A stretch of DNA of 64,000 nucleotides from Nocardia alba NBRC 108234 (GTDB lineage Bacteria; Actinomycetota; Actinomycetes; Mycobacteriales; Mycobacteriaceae), in assembly GCF_001612665.1 (NCBI RefSeq), contig NZ_BDAX01000013.1:62001-126000 (forward strand). The letters run 5' to 3'. Both the position numbers and the translations under genes were made by a program. Positions 17,984 to 28,515 of this stretch are shown piece by piece; the first letter of the stretch is position 1, and each line of letters starts with the position of its first letter. The notes below the pieces were generated by a model. The model ran no database searches and was not told where the DNA came from. It was given only the letters and a program-made list of their open reading frames with translations.

Positions 17984-19801
17984 TCAGCTCGGCAGCACCG
18001 GCACAACGCGTTCTCCGGTCAATCCGGGCACCTCGCGCCAGAAACGATCGTTACGTGTCGGATCGGCGGTCTGTAGCTGTAGGACGGCCCGGGAATCGCC
18101 CACGTACTGCGTGGCCGGGGCCGCTGTTACCACCCGCACCGGTGGGGTCAGGTTCTGCGAGGTTACGGGGCTGAACTGGGAGCCGTCGATGGAGACGGTG
18201 AACACCGGATCGACGTTGCCCTCCCTCGCTACCATGACCGTGTCACCGGTGACCCAGCTCAACGACACCGCGCGCGAGCTCAAGCCGAGCGCGAGCGGCA
18301 GCGGTGAGGTGAGCGCGTATTTGCCGTCGGGACGGCGTACGACCACCGCGACATAGACCTTGCCATCGGCGATCAGCGCCGCGCGCACGCCGGTGCGCGA
18401 GACCACCACCTCGTTGATCGGCGCCCGTGGGGCGCCCGCGCCGTCGAACAGGGCGCTGATGTCGACATCCTCGGTGGTGACATTGCCGGTGGCGCGATCG
18501 GTGACCGCCCGGACGACCCGGTCGCCGTCGATCACCGTCCACGCGGCGCCGCCGTCGCTGGTCCAGGAGGGACGGGCGATGGTGGCGCCCTCGGCGACCG
18601 CGAACGCCTTGGCGCCATAGTTGCCGATCAGCAGCGTGCGGGCGGGTTCTGGCAGCGGTTTGCCGGAGTCGGCGACCGCCGCGACGAACTGGCCGTCGGC
18701 GGAGATGCCGACGGACTGCAGATTGGTCGCCTCACCGAAGGAACCACTCGGCGTGACGATCCCGTCCGGAGTGACCTGGACCAGGGTGCCGTTACGCAGG
18801 GCGTGTAAGCCGATCCGGTTCTGGCCGGGCGCCGAGGCGCTGTACTGGTCGACGTCGGCGACCGACCAGCCGTTGGCCGCGTACCGGTCGTCGAGCGGCT
18901 TGCCATCGGCGAGCAGCACGTAGGGACCGAGGATGTCGGCGCCGGCCAGGGTGAGCACCACCTGCGCGGCGAGCAGTTCGCGGTCGCGCGGGCCGAGTGC
19001 GCCGATGCCCGCGAAGTCGATGCGCACCCCACCGATGCCGATGCCGACGTCGCCCGGCTCGTTGTTGGCCTTGGTGATCGGACCGCGCAGCGAGACCGGC
19101 TGCGCCAACTGGTTGCGCACCACCGGGGCGATCGCGGCCTGCGGTCCCTCGGCGAGCATGCCGATCAGTCGCTCGGTGAGCTGGGCACGCGGCACCGAGA
19201 TCCAGCGCGGATCCGGGACCAACAGCGAACTGCCCGGGTCGATGTAGTTCAGGACGTAGTGGTGGTAGGACTTGACGAACGCGTCGTTGTCCATCACCAC
19301 GCCCGGCGGCAGCTCGGTGATCCGCCACTCGCCGTCGATCTTGCTCATCTCGATCTTGTTCTCGAGAGTGCCCTCGACGGCGCGATAGCCGCCGTCGCCG
19401 GCGAGCTCGCCGACCTTGCGGGCCCGCAGCACATAGCTGGCCTTGTCGCCCGACCGCGACTCGCGCAGGGTGTCGGGGCGGTCGTCGACGATGGTGGTGC
19501 TCGCCTCGTCGTTCCAGCTTGCCGCCGTCTCGGGCGCCATGTACTGGCGGGCCGCGGCGTGCCGGTCGGTGGGGTCGGCGCTGGCGGTGAGGAAATCGCC
19601 GAGCAACAGGTCGGGGTCGCGACCCGAGATCGGCGGGGTCGGGCCCTGCGAGGTCGGGGCGCGGTTGATCGTGCCGAGCGCCTGCGGCGCGGAGGACTCC
19701 GGCAGGCTGGCGCACCCGGTGAGCAGCATCAGCCCGGCCAGCACCGCCGCGACCAGTGCGGCGCCGTGCCGATCCCGACGATCACCACGCGCACTAGTCA
19801 T
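17984..19801 (-). CDS. lpqB: LpqB lipoprotein, MtrAB accessory protein
   Basis: A 605-residue lipoprotein. The signal peptide ends at the lipobox LLTGC with Cys30 as the lipidated residue. The body contains a GerMN-like region (about residues 200-330) and a beta-propeller-like C-terminal part. LpqB interacts with the extracellular part of the sensor MtrB and tunes the MtrAB response that controls cell division and wall metabolism. Its ATG overlaps the mtrB stop by four bases, so the two are translationally coupled. Confidence 0.95.
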   Translation of the reverse strand: MTSARGDRRDRHGAALVAAVLAGLMLLTGCASLPESSAPQALGTINRAPTSQGPTPPISGRDPDLLLGDFLTASADPTDRHAAARQYMAPETAASWNDEASTTIVDDRPDTLRESRSGDKASYVLRARKVGELAGDGGYRAVEGTLENKIEMSKIDGEWRITELPPGVVMDNDAFVKSYHHYVLNYIDPGSSLLVPDPRWISVPRAQLTERLIGMLAEGPQAAIAPVVRNQLAQPVSLRGPITKANNEPGDVGIGIGGVRIDFAGIGALGPRDRELLAAQVVLTLAGADILGPYVLLADGKPLDDRYAANGWSVADVDQYSASAPGQNRIGLHALRNGTLVQVTPDGIVTPSGSFGEATNLQSVGISADGQFVAAVADSGKPLPEPARTLLIGNYGAKAFAVAEGATIARPSWTSDGGAAWTVIDGDRVVRAVTDRATGNVTTEDVDISALFDGAGAPRAPINEVVVSRTGVRAALIADGKVYVAVVVRRPDGKYALTSPLPLALGLSSRAVSLSWVTGDTVMVAREGNVDPVFTVSIDGSQFSPVTSQNLTPPVRVVTAAPATQYVGDSRAVLQLQTADPTRNDRFWREVPGLTGERVVPVLPS

Positions 19802-21762
19802 GACTTCCTGTCTCTGGTCTCGGTGGATGTCGACTCGTCGACATCGAGCTCGGCAGCGTCGCGTCCGTTGGTCTCTGGACGCGCGCCCGCCGAGGGCGAT
19901 TCGATGCCGTGCTCCTGCGCTGACACGTTGTCGCGCGGTTCGACACCCGCCGGTTCGGTAATCGACGATGCGGTCTCCGTCGACTCCGCCGCGATCGGCT
20001 CCGTTCCCGTCTCCTCGACCGTGGCCGACTCGGATCCGGCCGGCTCGGCGGGTTCGGCCTCGATGTTCGTCGGCTCCAGCTCGGCTTCCGGCAACGCGGG
20101 GACCTTGCGCAGCATCGGTTCCAGGGCGAGCGGGCTCTGGCCGAGTTTGCGACCGCGCACCATCGGCAGCAGCAGCCGGAAGCTCGCCCCGACACCGGGA
20201 TCGCCCCAGGCCTCCAGCCTGCCCTCGTGCAGATTGGCGTCCTCGACACTGATCGACAAGCCGAGTCCGGTGCCGCCGGAGCGGCGCACCCGCGAGGGGT
20301 CGGAGCGCCAGAACCGGTTGAACACCAGCTTTTCCTCACCGGGCCGCAGCCCGACGCCCTGATCGCGCACCACGGTCGCGACGGCGTTGGCCTCGGCGTC
20401 ACCGCGCATGCGGATCAGCACCGGCTTGCCCTCGGAGTGGTCGATCGCGTTGGCGAGCAGGTTGCGCAGCACGCGCTCGACGCGACGCGGGTCGACCTCG
20501 GCGACCACCGGTTCCTCCGGCAGGTCGATCACGACCTCGATCTCGGCGTCGCGGGCCAGGTGGCGCACCGTGGAGATCGCGGCACGCGCGCACATCCGCA
20601 CATCCAGCGATTCGATCTGCAATTCGGCCACGCCCGCGTCGTGGCGGGAGATCTCGAGCAGGTCGTTGAGCAGGCCCTCGAATCGGTCGAGTTCGTTGAC
20701 CAGCAACTCGGAGCTGCGCGCGAGGGCCGGATCGAGCTCGTCGCTGGAGCCGTGGATGAGGTCGGCGGCCATGCGCACCGTGGTGAGCGGGGTGCGCAGT
20801 TCGTGACTGACATCGGAGGTGAAACGGCGCTGCAGATTGCCGAACTCCTCGAGCTGGGTGATCTGGTTCGACAGGCTCTCGGCCATCTCGTTGAACGCCT
20901 GCGCCAGGCGCGCCATGTCGTCCTCGCCGCGCACCAGCATGCGTTCTTTGAGTCGGCCGTCGGCGAATCGGCCCGCGATCCGTGCCGCCGACCGGATCGG
21001 CAGCACCACCTGCCTGGTCACCAGCGCGGTGATCGCGGCGAGCAACACCAGCAGCACGACGCCACCGATGAGCATCGTGCCGCGCATCAGCGACAGGCTC
21101 GATTCCTCGCTGGCCAGCGGGAAGATCAGGTAGATCTCCAGGGTCGCCACCTCGGCGCTCGGGCTGCCGATGATCAGCGCGCGCCCTCGATAGCCGTCAG
21201 GGTCGGAGACGGTGGTGAACTGGTAGGAGACCTGGTTGCGCTGGACGAATCGGCGCAGCTCCTGCGGCACCTCGGCGAGCGGTCCGGCCGCGATCTCGTG
21301 TGGCGGCGTGCCACCGACCATCGCCAGCGCCGAGTCGAAACTGCCCGCGGCGCCGCTGGACTGCCCGGTGCCGCCCCGGCTGGACAGCGCGGCGCGCGCG
21401 TCGGCGAGTTGCTGATCCTGGCTGTTGCTCGACGGTACGCCGGACATCTTGTTCTCGATCGTGCTGCGGGCACGATCCATCTCCTCGACAGCCGCGTTGA
21501 TCTTGGCTTCGAGGAGACGGTCGGTGATCTGACCGGTGAGTACGACCCCGAGGATCGTGATCACGATGAGCGACAGGGTCAATGTCGAGACGATGACTCG
21601 CAGCTGCAGCGATCGGCGCCACAGGTGGCCGAGTGCGGTCCCGACGGCCTGGAACCAGGCCATGATCGGGCTCACCCATCGCCGCAGCTGCGCCACTGGA
21701 CCAGTGGTCACAGCGGCGCCCCGCAGTGATCGATCACGGCGGTCCGGCCTTGTAACCGACAC
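19798..21762 (-). CDS. mtrB: Sensor histidine kinase MtrB
   Basis: A 654-residue sensor kinase. A first membrane helix lies at about residues 54-76, followed by an extracellular domain, a second helix (GGVVLLVLLAAITALV), a HAMP domain, the phospho-acceptor segment FTSDVSHELRTPLTTVR and an HATPase domain with GGTGLGLSISVEDANL. It phosphorylates MtrA. A GTG start at 21762 overlaps mtrA by 29 bp; a GTG at 21711 is a possible alternative without overlap. After the kinase core there is an unusually long acidic tail of about 100 residues rich in Glu, Ala, Ser, Thr and Pro, longer and of different composition from the short tail I recall in M. tuberculosis. Confidence 0.95.
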   Translation of the reverse strand: MSVTRPDRRDRSLRGAAVTTGPVAQLRRWVSPIMAWFQAVGTALGHLWRRSLQLRVIVSTLTLSLIVITILGVVLTGQITDRLLEAKINAAVEEMDRARSTIENKMSGVPSSNSQDQQLADARAALSSRGGTGQSSGAAGSFDSALAMVGGTPPHEIAAGPLAEVPQELRRFVQRNQVSYQFTTVSDPDGYRGRALIIGSPSAEVATLEIYLIFPLASEESSLSLMRGTMLIGGVVLLVLLAAITALVTRQVVLPIRSAARIAGRFADGRLKERMLVRGEDDMARLAQAFNEMAESLSNQITQLEEFGNLQRRFTSDVSHELRTPLTTVRMAADLIHGSSDELDPALARSSELLVNELDRFEGLLNDLLEISRHDAGVAELQIESLDVRMCARAAISTVRHLARDAEIEVVIDLPEEPVVAEVDPRRVERVLRNLLANAIDHSEGKPVLIRMRGDAEANAVATVVRDQGVGLRPGEEKLVFNRFWRSDPSRVRRSGGTGLGLSISVEDANLHEGRLEAWGDPGVGASFRLLLPMVRGRKLGQSPLALEPMLRKVPALPEAELEPTNIEAEPAEPAGSESATVEETGTEPIAAESTETASSITEPAGVEPRDNVSAQEHGIESPSAGARPETNGRDAAELDVDESTSTETRDRKS

Positions 21763-22411
21763 CGCGTACGGTCAGCACGATCTCCGGGTTCTCCGGATCC
21801 TTCTCGACCTTGGCGCGCAGTCGCTGCACGTGCACGTTCACCAGACGGGTGTCCGCGGCGTGCCGATAGCCCCACACCTGTTCGAGCAACACCTCGCGGG
21901 TGAACACCTGACGTGGCTTGCGCGCGAGCGCGACCAGCAGGTCGAACTCCAGTGGGGTGAGCGAGATCTGCCCGGGGCCGCGGGTCACCTTGTGCGCGGG
22001 CACGTCGATGACGATATCGGCGATCGAGAGCAGCTCGGCGGGCTCATCCTCGGTGCGGCGCAGACGCGCTCGCACCCGGGCGACGAGTTCCTTGGGCTTG
22101 AACGGTTTGACGATGTAATCGTCGGCGCCGGACTCCAGGCCGAGGACCACATCGACCGTATCGGTCTTGGCGGTGAGCATGACGATCGGAACGCCGGAAT
22201 CGGCCCGCAGCACCCGGCATACGTCGATGCCGTTCATGCCGGGCAGCATCAGGTCGAGCAGTACCAGATCGGGGCGGATCTCCCGCACCGCTGACAGGGC
22301 CTGTGTGCCGTCGCCCACCACATGCGGGTCGAACCCTTCCCCGCGCAAGACGATGGTCAGCATCTCAGCGAGTGCCATATCGTCGTCGACGACCAGAATC
22401 TTGGGCTTCAT
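21734..22411 (-). CDS. mtrA: Response regulator MtrA
   Basis: A 225-residue OmpR-type regulator. The receiver domain has the acidic pocket VVDDD (residues 7-11), phospho-acceptor Asp53 in LLDLMLPGMNG and the conserved YIVKPFKPKEL. The C-terminal winged helix has RLVNVHVQRLRAKVEKDPENP. Near-identical proteins occur across mycolic-acid actinomycetes, where MtrA controls division and peptidoglycan remodelling genes and is usually essential. It is the first gene of mtrA-mtrB-lpqB and overlaps mtrB. Confidence 0.97.
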   Translation of the reverse strand: MKPKILVVDDDMALAEMLTIVLRGEGFDPHVVGDGTQALSAVREIRPDLVLLDLMLPGMNGIDVCRVLRADSGVPIVMLTAKTDTVDVVLGLESGADDYIVKPFKPKELVARVRARLRRTEDEPAELLSIADIVIDVPAHKVTRGPGQISLTPLEFDLLVALARKPRQVFTREVLLEQVWGYRHAADTRLVNVHVQRLRAKVEKDPENPEIVLTVRGVGYKAGPP

Positions 22412-22488
22412 AGTCCTATGTTGTCATCTCCCAGGCCAGGATCGGGCCGCCACGCCATTAATGGTGCGAACCCGTCGCGTATCCAACC

Positions 22489-23136
22489 TTATCCGGAAAA
22501 GATTTCCGAGCAGAGGGTGAGTAGCGCAGGCCTATCGTCATCGGATCGGTATGTCCACCACCGGCCGAACCAGTCGCGGTCGGCGAGTTCACGATAGACC
22601 TCGCCGGTGCGCCGTTGCAGACCGCCGTCCCGTTCGTAGGCATCGAGGGCGCGCGTGTCGTCGAGTTCGCCTCGGCGACGGGCCCGTTCGGCCGCCACCT
22701 CGGTGGACACGTCGAGCAGCACGGTGAGATCCGGCGGCGGCAGTTCGAGCCTGCCGAATTCCAGATCGCCCACCCACGAGACGATTTCACCGTCGGCGTC
22801 CTGGTGCCCCCGCGCGGCCGAATAGGCGGCGTTGGACGCCACCCACCGGTCCAGGATCACGATGTCGTTGCCGCCGAGAAGATCCAGCAGTTCCGCGCGC
22901 GCCGCGGCCCGGTCGAGCGCGAACATGATCGCCATGCCGTTGATCGACCCGGCCAGGTCGCCGTTCCCGCCGCGCAGTGCTTCCGCCGCGAGATCGGCGT
23001 GGATCGAATGCCCGTACTGCGGAAAGGCCAGACTGTCCGCTCGCAAGCCCTTCGCGGACAATTCAGCGATCAGCCCCTCGATCAAGGTCCGTTTACCGGC
23101 ACCATCGAGCCCCTCGACCGCAATCAGCACGCCCAT
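22489..23136 (-). CDS. tmk: Thymidylate kinase
   Basis: A 215-residue dTMP kinase making dTDP for DNA synthesis. The P-loop EGLDGAGKRT (residues 8-17) has the Lys-Arg form typical of the mycobacterial enzyme, and the dTMP-binding DR appears in VILDRWVASNAAYSAARG. TAGCCT eight bases upstream of the ATG suggests a leaderless mRNA. It lies between sahH and mtrA on the same strand. Confidence 0.94.
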   Translation of the reverse strand: MGVLIAVEGLDGAGKRTLIEGLIAELSAKGLRADSLAFPQYGHSIHADLAAEALRGGNGDLAGSINGMAIMFALDRAAARAELLDLLGGNDIVILDRWVASNAAYSAARGHQDADGEIVSWVGDLEFGRLELPPPDLTVLLDVSTEVAAERARRRGELDDTRALDAYERDGGLQRRTGEVYRELADRDWFGRWWTYRSDDDRPALLTLCSEIFSG

Positions 23137-23193
23137 GCGCAGCAGGCTACCCGCACAGCCCCCAGAACTCCGGGCCGGTCGGGCGAGCTGACG

Positions 23194-23230
23194 ACGGTGG
23201 CCCGCCGACCGAAGGTCGACGGGCCACCGT
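23194..23230 (-). terminator. Terminator of sahH
   Basis: A 17-bp stem with one mismatch (ACGGTGGCCCGCCGACC pairing with the segment 23214-23230) and a 3-nt loop, directly after the sahH stop. It separates sahH from tmk. Confidence 0.8.
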
Positions 23231-23242
23231 GGCCGACAGAAC

Positions 23243-24727
<1,485 letters not shown>

Positions 24728-24785
24728 GCTGGCTAGGTTACCGCTTGGGCCCGCGCGAGTTCCCCTCCTCCGTCGAGGTGGTCTC

Positions 24786-25943
24786 TCAGGCCGCGGCGCG
24801 GTACCGGGCCAGCAACCGTCGCGGCTTCGCGGGCGCGACGTTGGCCAGGCTCAGGTCGCCGCCGTAGTGCGCCGCCACTTTGGGGTCCATCACCGCGCGC
24901 CACAGCGGCGGAACGGCGGCGAGCACGATCATGGTGGCGTACCCGGCGGGCAGCTGCGGCGCTTCTTCGCTGCTGCGCAGTGTCTGGTAGCGGCGTCCCG
25001 GGTTGGCGTGGTGGTCGCTGTGGCGCTGCAGATGGAACAGGAAGATGTTGGTGACCAGGCGGTCGGAGTTCCAGCTGTCGCGCGGGGAGCATCGTTCGTA
25101 GCGGCCGTTGGCTTTGCGCGCGCGCAGCAGTCCGTAGTGCTCGACATAGTTGACGGTCTCGAGCAGCGCGATGCCGATCGCGCCCTGGATGGCCAGCCAC
25201 GGCAGAATCGTCGGGCCGAACGCCAGCGTCAACGAACCGAACAGCACCGCGGTCATCGCCCAGGCCTGCAGGATGTTGTTGCTGGCGCTCCACCAGCCGC
25301 GGCCCTGCCGGTGCAGGCGGGCGCGCTCGAGGTGCACGGCCGATCGGAATCCGCCGATCACGCTGCGCGGCAAGAACTCCCACAGCGATTCCCCCAGCCG
25401 GGCGCTGGCCGGATCCTCCGGGGTCGCGACCCGGGCGTGGTGTCCGCGATTGTGCTCGACGAAGAAGTGCCCGTACCCCGACTGGGACAGCGCGATCTTC
25501 GACAGCAATTTCTCGGCACTCTCCACCCGGTGTCCCAGTTCGTGGGCGGCGTTGATCCCGATGCCGCTCACGAAGCCCACCGTGGCGGCCAATCCGAGCT
25601 TGTCGATCAGGGCCAGCTCGGGACTCGTCCACATGAAACAGGCCACGGCGAGGCTGACGAACTGGATCGGCAGGAACAGATAGGTGCACCACCGGTAGTA
25701 CCGGTCGGCGGAGAGTGCGGCGTAATCCTCCTCGCGGGGATTGTTACCGTCTTCACCCACGATCCAGTCCAGCACCGGAATGGCGATCAGGACGATGACA
25801 GGCCCGATCCACCAGAAGACTTCCGCCTTGGTATGGAATACCAACTGGGAGGGCAACAGCGCGCTCGCCGGGGCGATCAGCCCTAAGGCCCAGAGATACC
25901 GCTTGGGATCACGAAAATCCCCCGGTTTGCCAACCGTTTGCAC
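24786..25943 (-). CDS. Alkane 1-monooxygenase (AlkB paralogue 1)
   Basis: A 385-residue membrane diiron hydroxylase. Histidine boxes are AHELGHR, EHNRGHH and LQRHSDHH, with the additional NYVEHYGLL motif of true alkane hydroxylases. It would oxidise terminal carbons of alkanes or fatty chains using electrons from rubredoxin. It lacks its own rubredoxin genes and must share those at 26.7-27.1 kb. The start is a GTG at 25943 with GGAG nearby. It sits between sahH and the TetR gene, a place where, from memory, M. tuberculosis has no alkB, so it is an extra copy. Confidence 0.9.
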   Translation of the reverse strand: MQTVGKPGDFRDPKRYLWALGLIAPASALLPSQLVFHTKAEVFWWIGPVIVLIAIPVLDWIVGEDGNNPREEDYAALSADRYYRWCTYLFLPIQFVSLAVACFMWTSPELALIDKLGLAATVGFVSGIGINAAHELGHRVESAEKLLSKIALSQSGYGHFFVEHNRGHHARVATPEDPASARLGESLWEFLPRSVIGGFRSAVHLERARLHRQGRGWWSASNNILQAWAMTAVLFGSLTLAFGPTILPWLAIQGAIGIALLETVNYVEHYGLLRARKANGRYERCSPRDSWNSDRLVTNIFLFHLQRHSDHHANPGRRYQTLRSSEEAPQLPAGYATMIVLAAVPPLWRAVMDPKVAAHYGGDLSLANVAPAKPRRLLARYRAAA

Positions 25944-26074
25944 ACCCGCTCCGCTACAAAAAGACCAATCGACGACCGATGTGAATACTGACAGACAATA
26001 GGCCTGTTACACAGCGGCAGCTCATCAAACGTGGTGATGGTTACACAGGAGCGAATCAGAACTGGTGACATTTC
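25944..26074 (-). promoter_or_regulatory. Upstream region of alkB1 with direct repeats
   Basis: This 131-bp gap separates the TetR gene end from alkB1. It contains GTTACACAG twice (26006-26014 and 26040-26048), 34 bp apart, about three helical turns. A related GTTACAG occurs in the alkB2 operator. These are candidate binding sites for the adjacent TetR regulator. Confidence 0.4.
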
Positions 26075-26734
26075 TCAGTGATCCACTTCACCGGATGAGA
26101 TTCGCATCCCTCGTACCTGCACGATTGCCTCGACGTACGGACTGAGCAATGCGCTCATCTCGGCCGGGGCGTCGCGCTCGGGCATGGGTGGGTTCGGAAT
26201 GTAGCTCAGGGCGATCCGCACCAGCGCGTGCGCGAGCACATCGGCCTCGGCGTCGGTCGCGTTCACCCAGCTGTGCGCGAACACCTCGGTCAGGCGCGCG
26301 GTGGCGTGGCCGAGCAGCGGTGCCGCGTCGAGGGTGATCAACCGCAACAGATCCGGCTTCATCTCCCCGCTCAGTAGCGAACGGACCAGTGGGTCGCCCG
26401 CGGCGGAAAGAAAGAATCCGGACATCCCCACCTGGATCGCGGCGCGCGCGTCACCGATATTCGCGTCGAGCGCCTCGCGCACATGGTCGACGAGGTCGTC
26501 GGCCAGGCGCAGTGCGTAGGCCTGCGAGAGCCCCGCGCGCGACCCGAACTCGTTGTAGAGCGTCTGTCTGCTCACCCCGGCCCGTGCCGCGACATCGCCG
26601 AGCGTGACCTTCGACCAGTCACGCTCGGTGAGCAGTTCGCGCATCCCGTCCAGGACCGAGTTGCGCAGTAGTTCGCGCGCGGCCTCCTGGTACGGGATGC
26701 GCGGACCGGTGCGCGGGGTACCCGCGACGCTCAC
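26075..26734 (-). CDS. TetR family regulator of the alkane hydroxylase operon
   Basis: A 219-residue repressor. The N-terminal helix-turn-helix reads VTLGDVAARAGVSRQTLYNEFGS (about residues 43-65), followed by an all-alpha ligand domain. The GTG at 26734 overlaps the rubB stop by four bases (GTGA); the longer frame to 26890 runs antiparallel through no conserved sequence and covers rubB. Homologues at the end of alkB-rubAB operons (AlkX/AlkU type) respond to fatty acids or alkanes and repress their own operon. The inverted repeats upstream of alkB2 are the probable operator. Confidence 0.85.
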   Translation of the reverse strand: MSVAGTPRTGPRIPYQEAARELLRNSVLDGMRELLTERDWSKVTLGDVAARAGVSRQTLYNEFGSRAGLSQAYALRLADDLVDHVREALDANIGDARAAIQVGMSGFFLSAAGDPLVRSLLSGEMKPDLLRLITLDAAPLLGHATARLTEVFAHSWVNATDAEADVLAHALVRIALSYIPNPPMPERDAPAEMSALLSPYVEAIVQVRGMRISSGEVDH

Positions 26735-26913
26735 GAACGTTCGATCTCGACCATGAAGAAGTCGGACTTGCGAGCACCGCAGTCCGGGCAGGTCCAGTCG
26801 TCGTCGATGTCGTCCCAGAGCGTGCCGGGCGCGATGTTGTCGTCGGGCCAGCCCTGGGCCTCGTCGTACTCGAAACCGCACTGCGCGCACTGGTACAGCT
26901 TGTAGTCGGTCAC
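26731..26913 (-). CDS. rubB: Rubredoxin RubB
   Basis: A 60-residue rubredoxin with the four iron ligands in CAQCGFEYDEA and CPDCGARKSDF. Length and sequence match RubB/AlkG2-type proteins that deliver electrons to AlkB. GTG start at 26913 with AGGAG upstream; the stop overlaps the TetR start, and its start overlaps the rubA stop, so the operon is tightly coupled. Confidence 0.93.
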   Translation of the reverse strand: MTDYKLYQCAQCGFEYDEAQGWPDDNIAPGTLWDDIDDDWTCPDCGARKSDFFMVEIERS

Positions 26914-27083
26914 ACCGATTCTCCTACCGCCTCGAAGTCGATCTTCTCCCGCACCCCGCAGTCCGGACAGCACCAGTCGTCGGGAACGGCCGCCCACAGT
27001 GTGCCAGGCGGAAATCCTTCGCGTGGCGCGCCTTTGGCTTCATCGAAGACGAATTCACACACCGGGCATCTGTAAGCGCTCAT
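26910..27083 (-). CDS. rubA: Rubredoxin RubA
   Basis: A 57-residue rubredoxin, MSAYRCPVCEFVFDEAKG... with the second pair in CCPDCGVREKIDFE. All four Cys ligands are present. It differs from RubB in the loop (APREGFPPGTLW) and is the AlkG1-like type, which in other systems is often less able to replace the AlkG2 type. The ATG overlaps the alkB2 stop by four bases. A much longer open frame to 27593 is antisense-like extension within alkB2 and is not real. Confidence 0.9.
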   Translation of the reverse strand: MSAYRCPVCEFVFDEAKGAPREGFPPGTLWAAVPDDWCCPDCGVREKIDFEAVGESV

Positions 27084-28315
27084 GATCCGACCTCGGTCGC
27101 GTACTTCTCCAGCACCCGCTCGCGGCGCTTGGGTTCGATGTTGGCGAGAGTGATGTCCCCGCCGTAATGCGCGAGTACGCGCTTGTCCATCACTTTGCGC
27201 CAGATCGGCGGGAAGTAGCCGATCAGGATCATGCTGGCGTAGCCACTCGGCAGGTTCGGCGCGCCGTCCCAGCTGCGCAGCGTCTGGTAACGCCGGGTCG
27301 GATACGCGTGATGGTCGCTGTGGCGTTGCAGGTGGTAGAGGAAGATGTTGGTGACGATGTGGTCGCTGTTCCAGCTGTGCTCGGGCGCCGGTCGTTCGTA
27401 GCGGCCGGACGCGGTCTTCTGCCGCACCAGGCCGTAGTGCTCGAGGTAGTTCACCGACTCGAGCAGGCTGAATCCGACCACGGCCTGCAGGACCAGATAC
27501 GGCAGCACCTCGATACCGAACACCGCGATCAATCCCAGCCACAACACCACCGACATCGCCCAGGCGTTGAGTACGTCGTTGCGCAGCGTCCACGGACTCT
27601 TGTCGAGTCGGCCCAGACGCTCCTTCTCGAGATGCCAGGCCGAGCGCAGACTGCCCCAGACCGTGCGCGGCCAGAACGCCCAGAAGGACTCACCGATACG
27701 CGAACTCGCGGGATCCTCCGCAGTGGCGACCCGCACGTGATGGCCACGGTTGTGCTCGATGTAGAAGTGCCCGTAGAACGACTGCGCCAGCGCGATGCGC
27801 GCGAGCCAGCGCTCCAGGTCGACCTTCTTGTGCCCGAGTTCGTGCGCGGTGTTGATGCCGATGCCGCCGATCATGCCCACGCTGATCGCGATACCGATCT
27901 TGTCGACCACGTTGGCACCACCGGGGAAGCCGAGCCAGTGCAGGTTCGGCGCGGAGATGATGTAGCAGGCGAAGACCAGCGACGCGTACTGGAACGGCAG
28001 GTACAGGTAGGTGAGGTAGCGGTAGTACTTGTCGTTCTCCAGGTACTCCATCACCTCGTCGGGCGGGTTGTTGCCGTCCGGGCCGAAGAACAGGTCGGCT
28101 ACCGGGATCACGAGATAGACCAGCACCGGACCGAGCCAGAACGGTACTTCGGCGAGGCGATGCCAGCCGAGCTGGTTGAGGCCCCAGATCAGGGGGATCG
28201 CGATCGTGAACAGGCCGGTGGGGGCGAACAGGCCCCACAGCCACAAATATCGCTTGGAATCTCGCCACGGCGGCGGTGCGACCCGCTGCTCGGACGCGTT
28301 GGCATCAGTCGACAT
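27080..28315 (-). CDS. alkB: Alkane 1-monooxygenase (AlkB paralogue 2)
   Basis: A 411-residue membrane diiron hydroxylase with boxes AHELGHKK, EHNRGHH and LQRHSDHH plus NYLEHYGLV. Several hydrophobic segments span the membrane. First gene of alkB-rubA-rubB-tetR, the order I recall from M. tuberculosis Rv3252c-Rv3249c. The second of two adjacent ATGs (28315) is preferred because GGAG lies six bases upstream; the frame is open to 28345. Probable role is terminal hydroxylation of medium or long alkanes. Confidence 0.93.
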   Translation of the reverse strand: MSTDANASEQRVAPPPWRDSKRYLWLWGLFAPTGLFTIAIPLIWGLNQLGWHRLAEVPFWLGPVLVYLVIPVADLFFGPDGNNPPDEVMEYLENDKYYRYLTYLYLPFQYASLVFACYIISAPNLHWLGFPGGANVVDKIGIAISVGMIGGIGINTAHELGHKKVDLERWLARIALAQSFYGHFYIEHNRGHHVRVATAEDPASSRIGESFWAFWPRTVWGSLRSAWHLEKERLGRLDKSPWTLRNDVLNAWAMSVVLWLGLIAVFGIEVLPYLVLQAVVGFSLLESVNYLEHYGLVRQKTASGRYERPAPEHSWNSDHIVTNIFLYHLQRHSDHHAYPTRRYQTLRSWDGAPNLPSGYASMILIGYFPPIWRKVMDKRVLAHYGGDITLANIEPKRRERVLEKYATEVGS

Positions 28316-28335
28316 CATCGTCTCCAGTTCCGAGG

Positions 28336-28373
28336 CACATCTCACAGGTGTGATGTGCGTAACTCTCTGTTAC
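28336..28373 (-). promoter_or_regulatory. Operator region of the alkB2 operon
   Basis: Two inverted repeats lie 20-60 bp upstream of the start. GTAAC-tctct-GTTAC (28359-28373) is perfect; CACATC/GATGTG (28336-28357) has a 10-bp spacer. Their size and position suit a TetR repressor, most likely the one encoded at the end of the operon. Confidence 0.6.
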
Positions 28374-28448
28374 AGACGATATGTCCGGATGCGTCCGCTG
28401 TCTAGACAAATCAGCCAATTTGTAAAGCAAAAGTGGTCCGAGAATGCG

Positions 28449-28485
28449 GATGGCGACCGTGCCCGAACTGAGCACGGTCGCCATC
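28449..28485 (-). terminator. Terminator of the fbiA-fbiB-NUDIX operon
   Basis: A perfect 14-bp stem (GATGGCGACCGTGC / GCACGGTCGCCATC) with a 9-nt loop, 30 bp after the NUDIX stop. It isolates this operon from alkB2. Confidence 0.8.
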
Positions 28486-28515
28486 GTTACAGGTCAGTGA
28501 CCTTTTCAGGGGCCT

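Noticed and set aside
24728..24785. Possible SAH riboswitch before sahH
   Set aside because: A -10 box lies seven bases before the start codon, so there is no leader to hold a riboswitch.
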